Assembly (NCBI GenBank): GCA_964017145.1
Contig: OZ024847.1
Span: 3,162,001 to 3,226,000 of the forward strand
Length of the DNA: 64,000 nucleotides
Direction of reading: 5' to 3'
Source: Agrocybe praecox
Taxonomy: Eukaryota; Basidiomycota; Agaricomycetes; Agaricales; Agrocybaceae
A program made the position numbers and the translations under genes. The notes under the pieces are model-generated. The model ran no database searches and was not told where the DNA came from. It saw only the letters and a list, made by a program, of their open reading frames with translations. Shown piece after piece: positions 24,381 to 36,762 of the stretch (its first letter is position 1; each line of letters opens with the position of its first letter).

Positions 24381-25417
24381 GGCCGCACCAAACAGTCAGA
24401 TCAGGTCGAACAGGAAACAATGGTGATATGTTAAACAATAGGAAGAGAAGTATGTGACCTTTACCGAGCGAGATCATGCGGACGCATGTTCATAGAGGTA
24501 ATAATGAGGATCATAGATTATCGGGTGTAGATATATCCAGGCTAAGATGCGTTTGCTCACTTTGGGTTAGACGGACTGGTGATTGGAGAAGCGTCTGTTG
24601 AAAGGCAACTTTAATGGCTTGCAACATCGCTGATGGAATTTCATGAAATATTATTGAAGATCCAAGATACGCGCACCGATGATGCTGCGACGTATATGAT
24701 AGTCCTGCACAGAGTTCATAGATACGCAAACCTTTCCGTCGAGAAAATTTTAGAATGAAGAATATATTCCATAGAAGGTACAAATCGTTGAGGCCTGAGC
24801 TGTTTTTTTCGAGTTATAAAACACCAATAGTGTATCTGGAAACTCAAATGGATACGAAGCCTGCTGAAGAATCGATTCCCGCAGAACACACTCAGGACGG
24901 CAGAAAAGGGGACTTTGGGAGGTTTATAATGTCGAAAAGCCTGCGCAAGTCGGATCCAGTGAAAAATGAGATTGAATGATTGACTAGGAGTTTTGCCAGG
25001 AGAAGGTGACTCAGGACGGCTTCGGCTTAAGCATTAGCCGATGTCACATAATGCAAAAGGTGTGACATCCCTCTTTTGTCAATACACTCATGTCGAGCAC
25101 AGTAAAACCGCAATCAATCGAGTTTCTCTCTCCATATTCCAGTGAGAACGACTTGCAAGGCAATACCTGAAAGGTTTTTTTCAAATAATCCTGAAAAACT
25201 CTGTGAAAGTTATTTAAGTCAGTACGGGCATCTCTTTCCAATGATATGCTCCGCTCATCAATCTCATGTCTAGAAAGGACTTGTCCTCCGCGAATCGGGT
25301 GGATTCGGTTTGTATTGCGCACGCGGAAAATGATTAATGTTATTTATGAATCCTTATATTATTAGGATCTTTGGATACTTATAGCGCAATCGTGCTTTCC
25401 CTTCAACCACCATCATC
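24381..25417. other. Divergent intergenic region
   Basis: Between the FunK1 gene (-) and the Zn2Cys6 gene (+). It must contain both promoters. Open frames at 24755-24979 (+) and 25044-25322 (-) have no recognised product, and the latter lacks an ATG start. Nothing else seen. Confidence 0.4.
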
Positions 25418-28400
25418 ATGCCTCCAGTTACGACTGCCGATATCCAGGATCAGCAAGCTTCGACGTCCCCGTCGTCGTCCATACTGAAAGAACGGCGGTT
25501 TAAACTGAGCAGGCGAGTATTTCTTAGGTCAAGCCGTCTCTAATTCAAGTGCTCAAGCAAAACTGTCAATTTGTAGAGCGTGTGATCGTTGTCGGTGGGT
25601 TTACCTTTTCTCCAATTTGTCGTCGCAGGTTTTGATTATGTCTGTAGGAGAAGGAGAATCAAGTGCGATGAAGGACACCCATGCCAAGCTTGCCTGACCG
25701 CCAATTCTTCGTGTACTTTCGAAGAGCCGGGAAAGAGAACTCATCCCCACAAATCAAAGTAGGTCTTTTGTTGCGAACCTTGGGAGTTGCTCTGATTTTG
25801 TTCCACAGACGGACTGCGACTCTGGAAGATCGCATGCATCATCTTGAGACTCTTATTCACGCAATTCCTCCTGCAGTTTTCGCTGCGGGGGGCGCTCTTT
25901 CAAAGCCTCCTGGACATATGGCATCGGACGTCGCGACTAGTCCAGTTGTGCCTTTCATGTACCCAGATGGAATGCCTTCAGGAGTACCACCACCGTCATT
26001 ACATGTATTTCCTCTCATGAATCCATCCAATCATTTTACTCGGGACCCCAAGGCAGACGAACGACACCATAGCCCTCATAATTCATTCAGCTCACCGCTC
26101 ACTGGACCATTCCAAGTTCCAGACCAAACGATGGATCCCCAGTCAAGACTGTCGTTGACGGCGTCCTACCTCTATTTTGACGATGAAGGATATACTCGAT
26201 GGCAAGGCGAAACATCTGGACTGCCCGTCCTTGACCTACTAGTTGAACGTCATACTCCCAAACCTGCAGGCGATAAAGCGCCGACGAACCCGGATGCAGC
26301 GAAGATGGCGAGCGCCGCCAATGCAGAATGGTTTCCTAACCGTCAACTACGGCGCACTGATGTAAATCCGCAGATATTATGGAGGCTTATTACATCTACA
26401 ATTGTGCCGGAGTTAATGGACAGGCAAGTCAACCATCGTTTACTCCGTTCGTTCTCTTCTCATCAAGATTGTAGTCTTGTTCAGTGCTATCTGTCGACAT
26501 CATACTATATCATGCCATTCTTGCATGTTCCCACCTTCTTGGCAGTGAGTTTTTCCCATTATAATACCAACTGTCTAGTTAATATCGTCTGTCTTTCTCA
26601 GGATTATGGTAATCCTCAGAAGTGGGGAGAACCTGGATTTGCTGCGTTCATTGTTGCTATATGTTGCCTTGCGTCGCGTCATATGGACGATATCCGTGTT
26701 CGTGCAGATCCTAACGACAGTATATCTGCTGGTACCCACTGGTTCGAACTCTTCAACCGACTTCGTACTCTACCTATCGCGGACCGACCTACGTTGTACA
26801 ATATTCAGGCGAATCTTATCGCCGCTGTGTATGCTGTCGGGCTTGGTAAGCTCTCAAAGGCCGCCGCTCTGCTCGCAGAATCTGTTACGATGTCTATCGA
26901 CGCCGGACTTCATCGTTCTGCCGATAACTACGACCTTTTCGATGCCATAGAGGATGAAGTGCGAAAGCGTACTTTTTGGTGTGTGTACATCTGGGATAAG
27001 CAACTCAGTGCCCATTTTGGCAGGCCATCTATGCTTAGGCTTAGAGACTGCGATGTTTCAGAACCGTCACCTATCGACGACGAGTTTATCACCCGAGAAG
27101 CTGTCGGTGTTCCTCCTCCAGGTACTGAATGTCGTCTTAGTGCTTTCATCGTATCATTGCGGATCATGGTCGTACTTGAAGCTGTACTCGACGTTCCCCC
27201 GGCCCGCCAATCCGAGGACTCTTCATCTTTCTTGCTCCGGGCGACTAATATACTTTCAGGAGGAAGAAGATTCAAGGAAATGCGGGAAGAAGAGGCGTTG
27301 TTGGATGACATTCATCGGAAAATTCCTGCTTATTGGTCACACTCCCCCGAGACCATCAACAGTGATGAAACTATACGCCTAACTCAAGCCGAACGATTAC
27401 ATTGCGCAGAGCAATTTGTCCGTCTCTTGATTTACCGCCACCGATTCTCAGAATTGGTCGCTGAACGAACGAACGGACCGGTGGAAGAAGAGCAGACAGA
27501 AGCAGAACGGGAAGCATTGATTGCGGCTCATAACTCTGCCCTTGAAATCGTTGGAACGCATGTTCATATCGCAAAGAAAGGGCTAATGACTTACTGTAAG
27601 TTTTTCATTCTACTATGTCTTCTGTCTTCTCACTTTATCTCGTTCATAGACGGGGTGCATGTGATTCATCAACTGACACAAGCTGGGCGGACCCTAGTGG
27701 CCATCTTACTTTGTTGTAAGACAGAGGCACTGCAGCACTTAATTCCTCCGGGGTTAGAAGCACTTCGGTCTTGCATCGGTCTCCTCAGGAGGTTTAGTGG
27801 GCGCTATGTTTGCGGTCTGCGGTCAGGCGACCTGATGGAAGAGTTCTGTCGTCGTATGTTAAATTGATTGTCTGTGCGAACCAGTTTTCCTAACAATCTT
27901 ACGATAAAACAGTTACAAATATCCCTCTGGAATCTGCGCGACAGGATGGACCAGCAAGCGCCACACGGCCACCATGGATCCGACCTGTACGCAAGAAAGC
28001 ACCCTCCATCGCGCGTTCCACGCACAGCGACTCTCCATCTCATCATAGCAGTCCCGAAGCCTTTTCGCCTTCAGACTTCTTTGCAGAGCCTGTCAATAAA
28101 CAGTCTTTTGCTAACAGTTCATCATCGTCTTTGGGTACTAAACTTGCTACTCAAGTTACATCACCTCCTCCGCCCTATCCAGTTGCTTCGGCCTCCCAGC
28201 AACAAAACAATAGTCCAACGTTCATGGACACATCGGGTGGCCTTGGGATGGATATGATGAGAGACGGCTCTCAGATGTATATGTCCCACGAGATGATGGC
28301 ACTGTTTAATGACGGAGGAGTAGATGTTCAACATCTTTTCTCATCGGATTTCATGCAGCAGCCGGAACCTCAAGCACAACATAGTCAGGCTCAACAACAG

Positions 28401-28517
28401 CAACAACAACACCATCATCAAAACGACCCTCGAAATGGGACTGATGGTGCTACACCGGTTTCGAGATATGTCAGTCCAGGGTTTCTGAAGATGAACGGGC
28501 TGGCGACTTCCCCATGA
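25418..28517 (+). CDS. Zn(II)2Cys6 transcription factor with fungal_trans domain
   Basis: Exons 25418-25512, 25577-25594, 25648-25758, 25809-26423, 26475-26544, 26602-27595, 27650-27853, 27913-28517; 903 residues. The binuclear zinc cluster is complete: cysteines at about 34, 37, 44, 50, 53 and 60 (CX2CX6CX5CX2CX6C) in ACDRCRRRRIKCDEGHPCQA, followed by a short basic linker and coiled segment TATLEDRMHHLETLIHAIP. It is spread over three exons, one of only 18 nt. The middle homology region (fungal_trans) is clear: STSYYIMPFLHVPTFL, DYGNPQKWGEP, FWCVYIWDKQLSAHFGRP. The tail is Ser/Pro- and Gln/His-rich. The intron at 26424-26474 starts with GC in a perfect AG|GCAAGT context. Exon 1 ends either at a GC donor (25513) or, adding five residues, at a GT donor (25528). 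The regulated pathway is not deducible here. Confidence 0.93.
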
Positions 28518-29038
28518 CGTCTGGCTGACAGCTGAATGTTAATCTTTTTTGACCATCAATTATAACTAAAATCTTTCTAATTTTACGGCAATAGGGAATA
28601 CAATCCTCTGTTTTCTTTTTTTTAGCTATCTCTACGCATCATCATCATGCATCATATACTAGTTGTCACTTTTTTTCTGTTTGTCGTGTTCGAGCGTCTC
28701 TTCCATGTGTATCAAATAGGTTTATGTGGAATGTGTATTATTGTATCTCTAGTACCTGGGCTGAAACCCGCTGAACGATCGTACCTTGGTAATATGATAT
28801 ATCTCCTGTTGAAGAATTTCCATAATTTATAGTGAACATTGGATAATGCAAAATTGTTGAGGGCTACTTGATGCAGCTTCTCAAAGTAAATCACGCCAAA
28901 AAAGTGATGTTTGAAGGACTTTCAATGTTGTGTTTGACCCCTAATCATACAAGTCTATAATACAGGATATTCTATGCGAAGTCATAATTAACGAATAAAA
29001 AGACTTATTTTGCAGAAAAAGAAAAAGAAACAGGACGC
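28518..29038. other. Convergent 3' flanks
   Basis: T-rich and AT-rich sequence between two convergent genes, with an A-rich stretch just after the F-box gene stop. No supported ORF. Confidence 0.5.
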
Positions 29039-31059
29039 CTAAGAAGAAGAATAATATGCGTCGAACTCTGGATCGTTGAACGCGCCACCAGGACTGAAAG
29101 GATCTACTTCTTCCTCATCCTCGTCGTCCGAATCATCGCTCTCGCTATCACTATAGATGTTAACCTTTGTGGCTGGAGACAAAGGGGAATGGCAAGTGAC
29201 AGCAGCGATGGATGCTGCACGTACGGAGTCAAGGTACAAGTCGAGTTCTTGGAGCTCACAGGCACCTTCACTCTCCCGTTGGACAGCGACGTAGCGAATG
29301 AGGTCTACGTCGTTTGCTTCAACCCTGTGGCCGGAGTCTCTGATGCATAGAGAGCGTAATTGCGGGCAGGGGCAGCTTGAAGTCGGGGTGGTAGCAGTTG
29401 CAGGTGAGGAAAAGGTAGTGTTGATCGACAACGGTACCAGTGCACGCACGGCCTGCATCGACATCTCGATTAATTCGAGGTGTTGTAAATGCGCCAGGGA
29501 GCTAAAGAATGTTCGTAGCGCACGAGGAGACGACTTGACCCCTTTCAAGGTCACATTTTGGAGCAGCGGGAACGCGGCCCGGGGATCTTGACAGTGTAGC
29601 GACGACGCAGCGGAAGATTTCCTGCGATGCACACATGTCGGTTGCTGGTGTTCCTTGTTGTCGTCATGATCGACTGGGTAGGGCGACGGTAGGTATGGGG
29701 TATCTTCATAACCCATCTGGTGGTGGTGATGTTCCTGAGCATGATAGTCATAGGACGCGATCGCAATTTGTGGTGGCGACGACAACCGCTCAGCGCCGCT
29801 GCTGCTGCTTGAAAATTCCTTGCAGCCCAAATAAGTGAGCAGGCTCCCACCATTCACTTCCTCCGGGTCTCCAGAGTACGTTGCGTCTTCCAAAACGAGG
29901 TTCCTTGCATTGGGAGCGTTGAGCATTTTTAGGATCGCCCGGCCTTCGCGAGAAGAGCGATACCCGATGGTGATGTTCTGCAATTGAGGCAATTGGACAG
30001 AAGCGTACTCACGCAGATCGTCCCTGTTGTGTAGTACTCCAGGACCTGTGCCGCTAATGCGTATCGTTTTCAGGGAGGAAGAAACGGAGGTGAGGAGGTT
30101 ATGAAGTTGCTCAATTGAGGGCCGTACGTCTGCGCTGTGAGATGCCAGTTCCAGCGATTCGAGATTTTGCGTCGAGGATAGAAGCGTGCAGTCTAGAATA
30201 TCCCAGTCGGCGTGTACACCACGGAGAGAGAGGTGTTTAAGACGCGGTAGGAGGTGCTTGACATCGAAAGGATAGTCGCTGCCGGGATACGATAGAGACA
30301 AGAATCCTACATCCTTCAAGTCTGTCGGCAGGAAACGCGGTGAAAAACTAACGAAGTCATTACACCGCATGAGCGTCAATGACTCGAGGCGAGGAGCACC
30401 ATACATCGCGAGAGAAGGGTTTATGATGGAGAGCGCAGAGTGCATAGGGGCCCAGGTGTCGGTGAGAATGGTGAGCGACTTCCAACGCGAAATGGCTGGA
30501 ATTAGGAGAGCGACGACCAGTTTCATATGTTCCGATGAAAACAATGTGGTTATGGCAATGTCCTCGCCGCTGTCCAGTCCAACCCTGTATATTGAAGTAA
30601 GTCCAGCTATACGAATTATTTCGAAAAAATTCCATCGACGGACCCTGCCTCGGCAAAATTCCAATGAGGATCTCTGGCGTCAATCAAAATGTTGAGTGAA
30701 GACTGCTTGGACCGTTGCAGGCAGGATTGGATATGTGTTAGGTCGATGATTGGCGTTCTTGACTCGGACGTTGAAGAGGACTCGGTGATAAGTTCCGGAG
30801 AGATGCACAAGCTTGTCCATAGACTTGGTTGTCCGTGAACAATTGCTCTCCATCTCTGGCTCACGGATGCAAGCACCAGAGGTACTCGTACGGTTTGCGA
30901 GTTGATAGCTGGTGGAGAAGTGTTGAAAGCATATGAGTTCTGGTCCTCGCAAGCTTCCTGGGTGCAGAGCGTGAAGATCTCTGAAAGGAGTTCGATAGGC
31001 AACTTGCTGATAGGTGAAGAGGAGGGCAGTTCTAGCTGGTTGCGGCGGGAGGCATACAT
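29039..31059 (-). CDS. F-box / leucine-rich-repeat protein
   Basis: Two exons, 30644-31059 and 29039-30584, phase 2, with a 59-nt intron using a GTCCGT donor; 653 residues. The F-box is at the N-terminus (ISKLPIELLSEIFTLCTQE at about 18-36, then VPLVLASVSQRWRAIVHGQP), followed by irregular LRR-like units (APRLESLTLMRC, LLPRLKHLSLRGV, TQNLESLELASH, LPQLQNITIGYRS, LAHLQHLELIEMS). The C-terminus is acidic (DSESDDSDDEDEEEVDPF). Such proteins are substrate receptors of SCF ubiquitin ligases; this subfamily is strongly expanded in Agaricomycetes and individual targets are unknown. An in-frame stop follows the chosen donor, so the donor placement is forced. Confidence 0.88.
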
Positions 31060-32767
31060 ATCGTCGGTATGCAGTGCACTATGAAGAGCGGGAAAAGATA
31101 TAGTGCCCGTCTACTGTGGCCCTTCTTTGTATCTTGCGAAACAAAAAGGATTGTAATTCTATTAGTAGCATTCCACGATTTATTGATAGCGACGTACTAT
31201 ACCAAATCAATAGATCATATCGGGCCAGGTGTCATATTCCCACCTAAACCTTCAAATTTCTTATTGTTCAGTTAAATTACTAGAAGAATGATACGCACAC
31301 GCACCTGACCGCCTACTGTTGGGATAACAATAAGAGTTTGCCCATACTATGAGCCGGTCGACCGACCAACCGTCGCTGAGCTACAATATTGAAAATCAGG
31401 CGTCGCAAGGACTCTCTTGCCATTTCCGCCACGGAGACCAAGATAGAAACGACTATGTTCGTTACGGTAAAATCAAAGGGATTGGCCCAAATCGTTCATT
31501 GAGATTGACAGTCACAAAGGGATTCGCCAAATGCGGGAATTTCAACACTCCCCCACGCGTGCACGTGGCCATGACACCAGCGGGGATAAACGAACCAATA
31601 TAATTCCTTGAAGATCTTCCCATGAGCGTGGTCTGCCAGTCAGATAATTGTCCTGGCAAATGCTTGACTAATACTTTTGCAATTGTGGTGGGCAAGGCAG
31701 CACGGCATGGGAAAAATAGATATAGAGACGGTAGCTCTGGCAGGTCGCCGGAATGCCCAGCGTTGCAATAACGTCGTTTACTTGCGTCTTGTACCTTGTA
31801 CCGTACTTGATGCATATGTATATTTGTAGCATAGATATTTTTTAACAAATGCGTGCGTTTGAATAATGTCTCAAGGTGCGCAATTCATTTCTCACGGAAC
31901 AAGGAACCGAACGACCTTGAACAACAAAGTTACATACTCTCTATAATATTCAACAATTAGACAAAATTACTGGTCTATTCCAACCATGTTATTATGTTCA
32001 AACACATGTGCATTGACGAGGACTTTAACATCAATGCATCACCGCTTACCATTGTCACCTTGCACAAGCCCAGCATCCAGAAAATAACGTACATTTGACA
32101 CAAGCTTTGAAATCTCCGATACTTTAAAATAAACATGGGGGCCCAGCGGTATGCTTCCATAGAGAATGGAAGAGCCTGAGGCTTAACGTAACCGCTAGCC
32201 TTTAATTTTATTGCTGGTCGACCGCACCTCGGGTCACCTCGGGTTCAATTGAAAATCGAAAACAAGAAAAATGTATATTAAAATACTGTGCGACCTTCAT
32301 GTATCTCAAGGCTCTTATAAGTATAGTTTGTAATCAAAAGAATAATTGAGACCCTTCTAATGAGTAAAATATATTGGAGACTTCAGAAATTCAATGAAAC
32401 TAAGGTCTTCTGCCGCTCAAATCTTCCAGTATAGTTGCAAAAAAATGCTCTATAAGTTACTTATACTAATATACGTACCCCGTGCCAATGCATTCCATGT
32501 TATCCATAATCTCGTGGCGATCAGGTATAGTTTCTGACGTTTAGTGTGCAGTAGGGAGGTCTCATTGAATACGACCTGCCAAATTAGGGACTGACCAACC
32601 CATTTCGGGAAGTACAATGACATCATCATCGACGACAGGCGCCTGTAATGCACCAATCATATCATTCATATTTCACACTTGTCAGAGGTGATGTCATTTT
32701 AGGAGCACAGAGAAGCATAGTATAAAAGTTCTTAAGAGTTCAGTATAAATGCACGACTGTTCTTTGG
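31060..32767. other. Gene-poor stretch with the HHE promoter at its end
   Basis: About 1.7 kb of AT-rich sequence without a supported gene. The minus-strand open frame at 31462-31848 has no proper ATG near its start and no recognised match; the plus frame 31349-31603 is equally unsupported. Confidence 0.45.
32721..32728 (+). promoter_or_regulatory. TATA-like box of the HHE gene
   Basis: TATAAAAG 47 bases upstream of the chosen ATG at 32768, a plausible core-promoter distance if the leader is short. Confidence 0.35.
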
Positions 32768-33681
32768 ATGATCTCAACTCTCCGCTTCACTTCATTTACT
32801 TCGCCCCGCGCTTTCTTGCGAGTATCGTCGCCCCTTGTACAAAGATCAACACCAATACTACTATTGCGTCCAATGTCAAGCACTCTTATTACCACCTCAA
32901 AGCACGTTGGCGGGCCTCTAATCGACGCCATTGCTGATGATCACCAGGAGGTATATATATCATCTCATGTTAGAACGAAATCTCAAATTTATTTTCTGTT
33001 TCTCATAGATGTACACATATTACCATGAGTACTTGAAGAATACCGGAAACGTAGATGCCCAAGACAGATGGGCGCGCCAGCTCATCTGGGAGGTTGCTCG
33101 TCACGCCGTTGGAGAAGAACTTGTCGTATACCCACTGATGGAGAAACATCTCGGAGAAGAAGGAAAGAGACTCGCTGACGAGGATAGGCGCGAGCATCAG
33201 GTTTGAATAAATCTACAACTAGCTTTATTATTTGTCCATCCGCTAACGGCAGTTTTACTAGGAAGTAAAACAGCTTTTGTACCAGATTGAATCGGTCAAA
33301 GTCGGCACGGAAGAGCACGCATCGATTCTCAAAGCTGTCGTGGATCACTTGAAGCCGCATAATGACTCTGAGGAGCAGAAAGATCTGCCCCTACTTCAGA
33401 AGGCTATCGGAGAGCAAGCCTCATCTGAGGCGGCTGTTAGCTTCAAGCGCACCAAGAAGTTTGTTCCTACTCGGTAAATTCACTTTTAATCTCGTTTGTG
33501 AATGCACTTGCTGATGAATAGGAAACATAGCTCGCACCCGTCTGCGCCTGACCAGCCACCCCTCGAAACTGCCGCTGGTTTATTGGCCGCTCCTTTGGAT
33601 AAGCTAAAGGATATGTTTGCGAAATTCCCCACAGATGAGGACAAGGCTGCTGCGAAGGAAGAAACGAAGCATCTCAATTGA
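32768..33681 (+). CDS. Hemerythrin-like HHE-domain protein, probably mitochondrial
   Basis: Four exons: 32768-32950, 33009-33200, 33262-33473, 33522-33681; 248 residues. After the presequence-like N-terminus (Arg/Ser-rich, no acidic residue in the first ~45: MISTLRFTSFTSPRAFLRV) comes an HHE fold with its spaced His/Glu ligands: ADDHQEMYTYYHEYL, ARHAVGEELVVYPLMEKH, REHQEVKQLLY and EEHASILKAVVDHLKPHN. Four-helix HHE proteins bind a di-iron centre and act in oxygen, NO or iron sensing or handling; the fungal proteins are little studied. The C-terminal third is Lys/Ala-rich and probably unstructured. The start upstream of the presequence is preferred over the internal Met (MSSTLITTSK) because only the first gives a targeting signal; alternative starts could make two forms. 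Confidence 0.92.
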
Positions 33682-34201
33682 GCACTGTATAAAGTATAAA
33701 ATCATAACGAATACCTGTAATAATACCCAGCCACGTTTGTACGATACTTTGTAAATGCAGAATTACTTGAAATTGGAAACTTACTGGTGCAAAATTGGTA
33801 ACGGACGAACTCTATCATTTGCGTATTTGTTTGGTGGGTGAAGATTGATTGAAAGAGACTGCACGGTCACTGTCGGCAAGCCTGACAACTGTAATGGACA
33901 ACTCAGGTCCACAACGCGGCTCAATGGAGTAAACGGGAAACAGCCGAAACCAAAAGCTTGCCAGTGCGAGAGTCATAGCAGCCAGCAGAAGCTATCAATC
34001 GGATAAATAAAATAACAACGATAGGATTCATGACGCGGCTCCGAAGAGTGCAAGTCACAGCAAGTCAGCGCTCAACGTCGCAGTGATTGCTCTATTTCTC
34101 TCATGATGTGATCCCAAATTACTACAAGTAGTGCGAGCTTTCTCTGTTGTTGCCATCGTCACGGACTCTTGTTGAGATTTGTCTTAGAGGTCTCTTCCTT
34201 C
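33682..34201. other. Intergenic
   Basis: 520 bp between two co-oriented genes. Nothing recognised. Confidence 0.5.
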
Positions 34202-35164
34202 ATGCCAGGCTCACGGATAGAGTCATTTCGTATCGTGGAATCAGAACCTGAAGCTTCACTTCATCCGCGCGCTATCTGGGAGCATTGGAAGAAGAATGTT
34301 ATTTGGGATCCTAGAACGTATTATGGTTTGGCCCTCTCTTTCCTTTGTTTTGTGGTTGGTGTAGTATGTGCTGACGAATCACGATGTGTGTATACGCAGC
34401 TGCCCTAGAATTCTCTGCTGTATTGATTATTATCCTTTCGGTGGCTTCTTACCAGTCTGAGAGTGAGTGCTTGAGTGCTTGGTCCTACCCCTATGAGCCA
34501 TGCTGAAGGATTCATTCTGTAGACCAATACGATCTCGGAAAAGTTATATTCGCAATTATCATCCTATGTGTTATCCCTGTGCTGTGAGTAGAAGTAGTAT
34601 CTTTCATTTTTCGACTTGGTCTCTCAATGTTTCAATTGTTTTCACAGGCATTGGTTCAGCAATTATCGGAGGTCTTCCAACGCTCTTACAAAATCCAGAA
34701 CACACATTTTTGTTCTCATATTTTTGGCCGTGCTCTTACTATGTACGGATGCTTCAACTTTACTCTTATTCAACGGGCTGACAATAAATCTTTCCAGTTG
34801 GCCAAATTTTCTCCACAGTGGATACAAGATTGCGACAATGCAGTCGGTACGGATGTTCCGCACCGTCACCAGTGGACACCTTGAATGGGCTAATGTGGTT
34901 AACAATCATAACATGTACGCGCCTTTACAACGCAAGGCCTAGTATATTATTGGCTAATGACCATAATTTTCAGCAACAATTGCGGCGTATGTCGTGTACG
35001 CCGGTACACGTAACAGACAAAAAGATGCGCTTTTGGCAGAACTCCCATCGCCTGTGGATGTACCTGGAGATGCCGACGAACGCGCGCTGTGGACAGGTAC
35101 CGCAGATGTCGCCGATGGAATTCAAGATGATTCTCTAGAGCCCGAAGGACAATTGAGGTTATAA
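34202..35164 (+). CDS. Four-helix membrane protein of unknown function (A)
   Basis: Six exons: 34202-34325, 34400-34462, 34523-34583, 34648-34742, 34798-34914, 34974-35164; 216 residues. Four hydrophobic segments: AALEFSAVLIIILSVASY, VIFAIIILCVIPVL, HIFVLIFLAVLLLFG and MWLTIITSTIAAYVVYAG, with a Cys pair between helices 3 and 4 (CSRYGC). The N-terminus and the acidic C-terminal tail are cytosolic-looking. The exon-4 donor (GTACGG) is supported by a CTGAC branch-point and by phase. No Pfam family is recognised with certainty; the layout is MARVEL/tetraspan-like. Same orientation as the next membrane gene but with different exon lengths. Confidence 0.75.
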
Positions 35165-35660
35165 GATGTCTGATGCAGAAATGGGATATATTTTCGCCCC
35201 TATCTCTCCCCTATATAACACATTTAAGGACACTATAGACATAGGTAGACACACTCTAATTTGTTCTGTGTAGATTATCTGGGTCTCTCAGAGCCTTTCA
35301 AAACGCTCCCAAGTTTAATTGGTGTGTCAAGTTGCCCGTTGTTCAGTAGTCCGGTCATAGAGGAAGTTTCATCAGTGCACGGTGATGGTAGTTATCCGAA
35401 ACGGAATTTAACCGTAGCACCTCTCTTTGTCGTTGACTTCGACTACGAACACGCTACAAGGCTGGTCCTTTTGCTCAGTGCTCACAAACTCGGCTGCGCC
35501 CATCGACAAGTATTGTTTCTCTCTCTCTGTTGACGGAGAGGAATTGTCATTTACAGAAAGAAAGAAAAGACACAAAAAACACATCCCATCGAACGCTGTA
35601 ATAACTAACGCCTGGATCTCGTCTATTGACGCACTTCACGAACGGACGAACGGACGAATA
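35165..35660. other. Intergenic and likely 5' leader
   Basis: Includes an open frame in line with the next gene but without a needed ATG, and a short run of ACGAACGG-type repeats at about 35638-35658 just before the start codon. Confidence 0.45.
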
Positions 35661-36598
35661 ATGGCTTCTTCACCGACGACACCGACAGAAGTAACGTCTG
35701 TGGGTGGTGGGTTCCGCGCACGTATGGAGAGGGCGGGGGAGATTTTGTGCAAGCAATGGCTGTATATCGGTACTGAATACATACAAGATGTGCGTAGTAA
35801 TGCCAACTTACCTCGTGCTTTAGGTATATCCATCTTCCTCTCGACGTTGAACCTTTTATTGGGGATCTTGACGCTTTCATACCTCCATCCAAAGAAAGAT
35901 GGTGAGCGCTTTCTTTGAGCTGGAATGACCATCGTGGCATTTAATCTTGCATTGAAGCCCTTTTCTTCGGTATCGTGTGCTTTGGGATCATCTCTGCTCT
36001 GGGCCTTTTCGCTTCTCTTTGCTACTTGTGAGTCGACGTGATGTATATATAATGTAGACCGTTGGTGTTCACTTCCTTCTTTCAGGATACAACGAGCAAA
36101 GAATGAATTCAGCGACCCGACGCTCCTCGATGCGGTCTATGCTACGGGTGTTGTTGTTCTATACGCATGTAAGTATTCGTTCCGCAGAATAATCTTTCTC
36201 CTCTAAAAGTTTGTCCTCTAGTATCTGGATTGGCTCTTACGATCAGGCTCCCCGATCGATGCTTCTCGGGCCATAACGAGCGCTTCAATGCTATTGGTCA
36301 GGGATGTTGCAACGGAGTCACCGCCATGGCTGTCAACTCATGGTTGGGGGTTATTATGAGTGCGTGCACCTCCAAAAAAAGTCATAAATTTATTCAGCAT
36401 CCTAACTTTGTGGTGGTGGTGAAATTAGTGATTATTGCATCAATTATCATCCTCGTCGCCGCTCGTCGAGCAATCGAAATCGCAAAACAACCACCACCAG
36501 TATTCCCGTCTGGAGCCCATGCTCCTGTTATGCGATGGCTAGACAGAAACGACCCTTTTCTTAGTGTCGCGGAACGCCGCCAGCAGTATGCCGTTTAA
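35661..36598 (+). CDS. Four-helix membrane protein of unknown function (B)
   Basis: Five exons: 35661-35901, 35958-36027, 36086-36168, 36222-36359, 36429-36598; 233 residues. Hydrophobic segments: ALGISIFLSTLNLLLGILTL, ALFFGIVCFGIISALGLFA, AVYATGVVVLYALSGLAL and WLGVIMMIIASIIILVAA. A Cys-containing loop (DRCFSGHNERFNAIGQGCC) lies between helices 3 and 4. The cytosolic tail ends RQQYAV. The arrangement (four helices, Cys loop before helix 4) resembles the preceding gene, but sequence and exon lengths differ, so a recent tandem duplication is not evident. Function unknown. Confidence 0.78.
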
Positions 36599-36762
36599 AC
36601 TCTATGTGCTTAAACGTTATAAAATGTGTAATGATATGTGATATTTGTTGGTTATTCAGAGAAATGTGGAATATAGATTGTAAATCTCCAAGAAAACTAC
36701 AGAAACAATGGTATCGAAACATCCCAAGGGCCTTTCGATTCCCCATGAATAAACGGGTTTCA

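Noticed and set aside
25044..25322. Minus frame of 92 codons in the FunK1/Zn2Cys6 interval
   Set aside because: Starts with a non-ATG codon and has no recognised feature.
31462..31848. Minus frame of 128 codons with a protein-like middle
   Set aside because: It begins without a proper ATG, has no flanking exons and matches no family I know.
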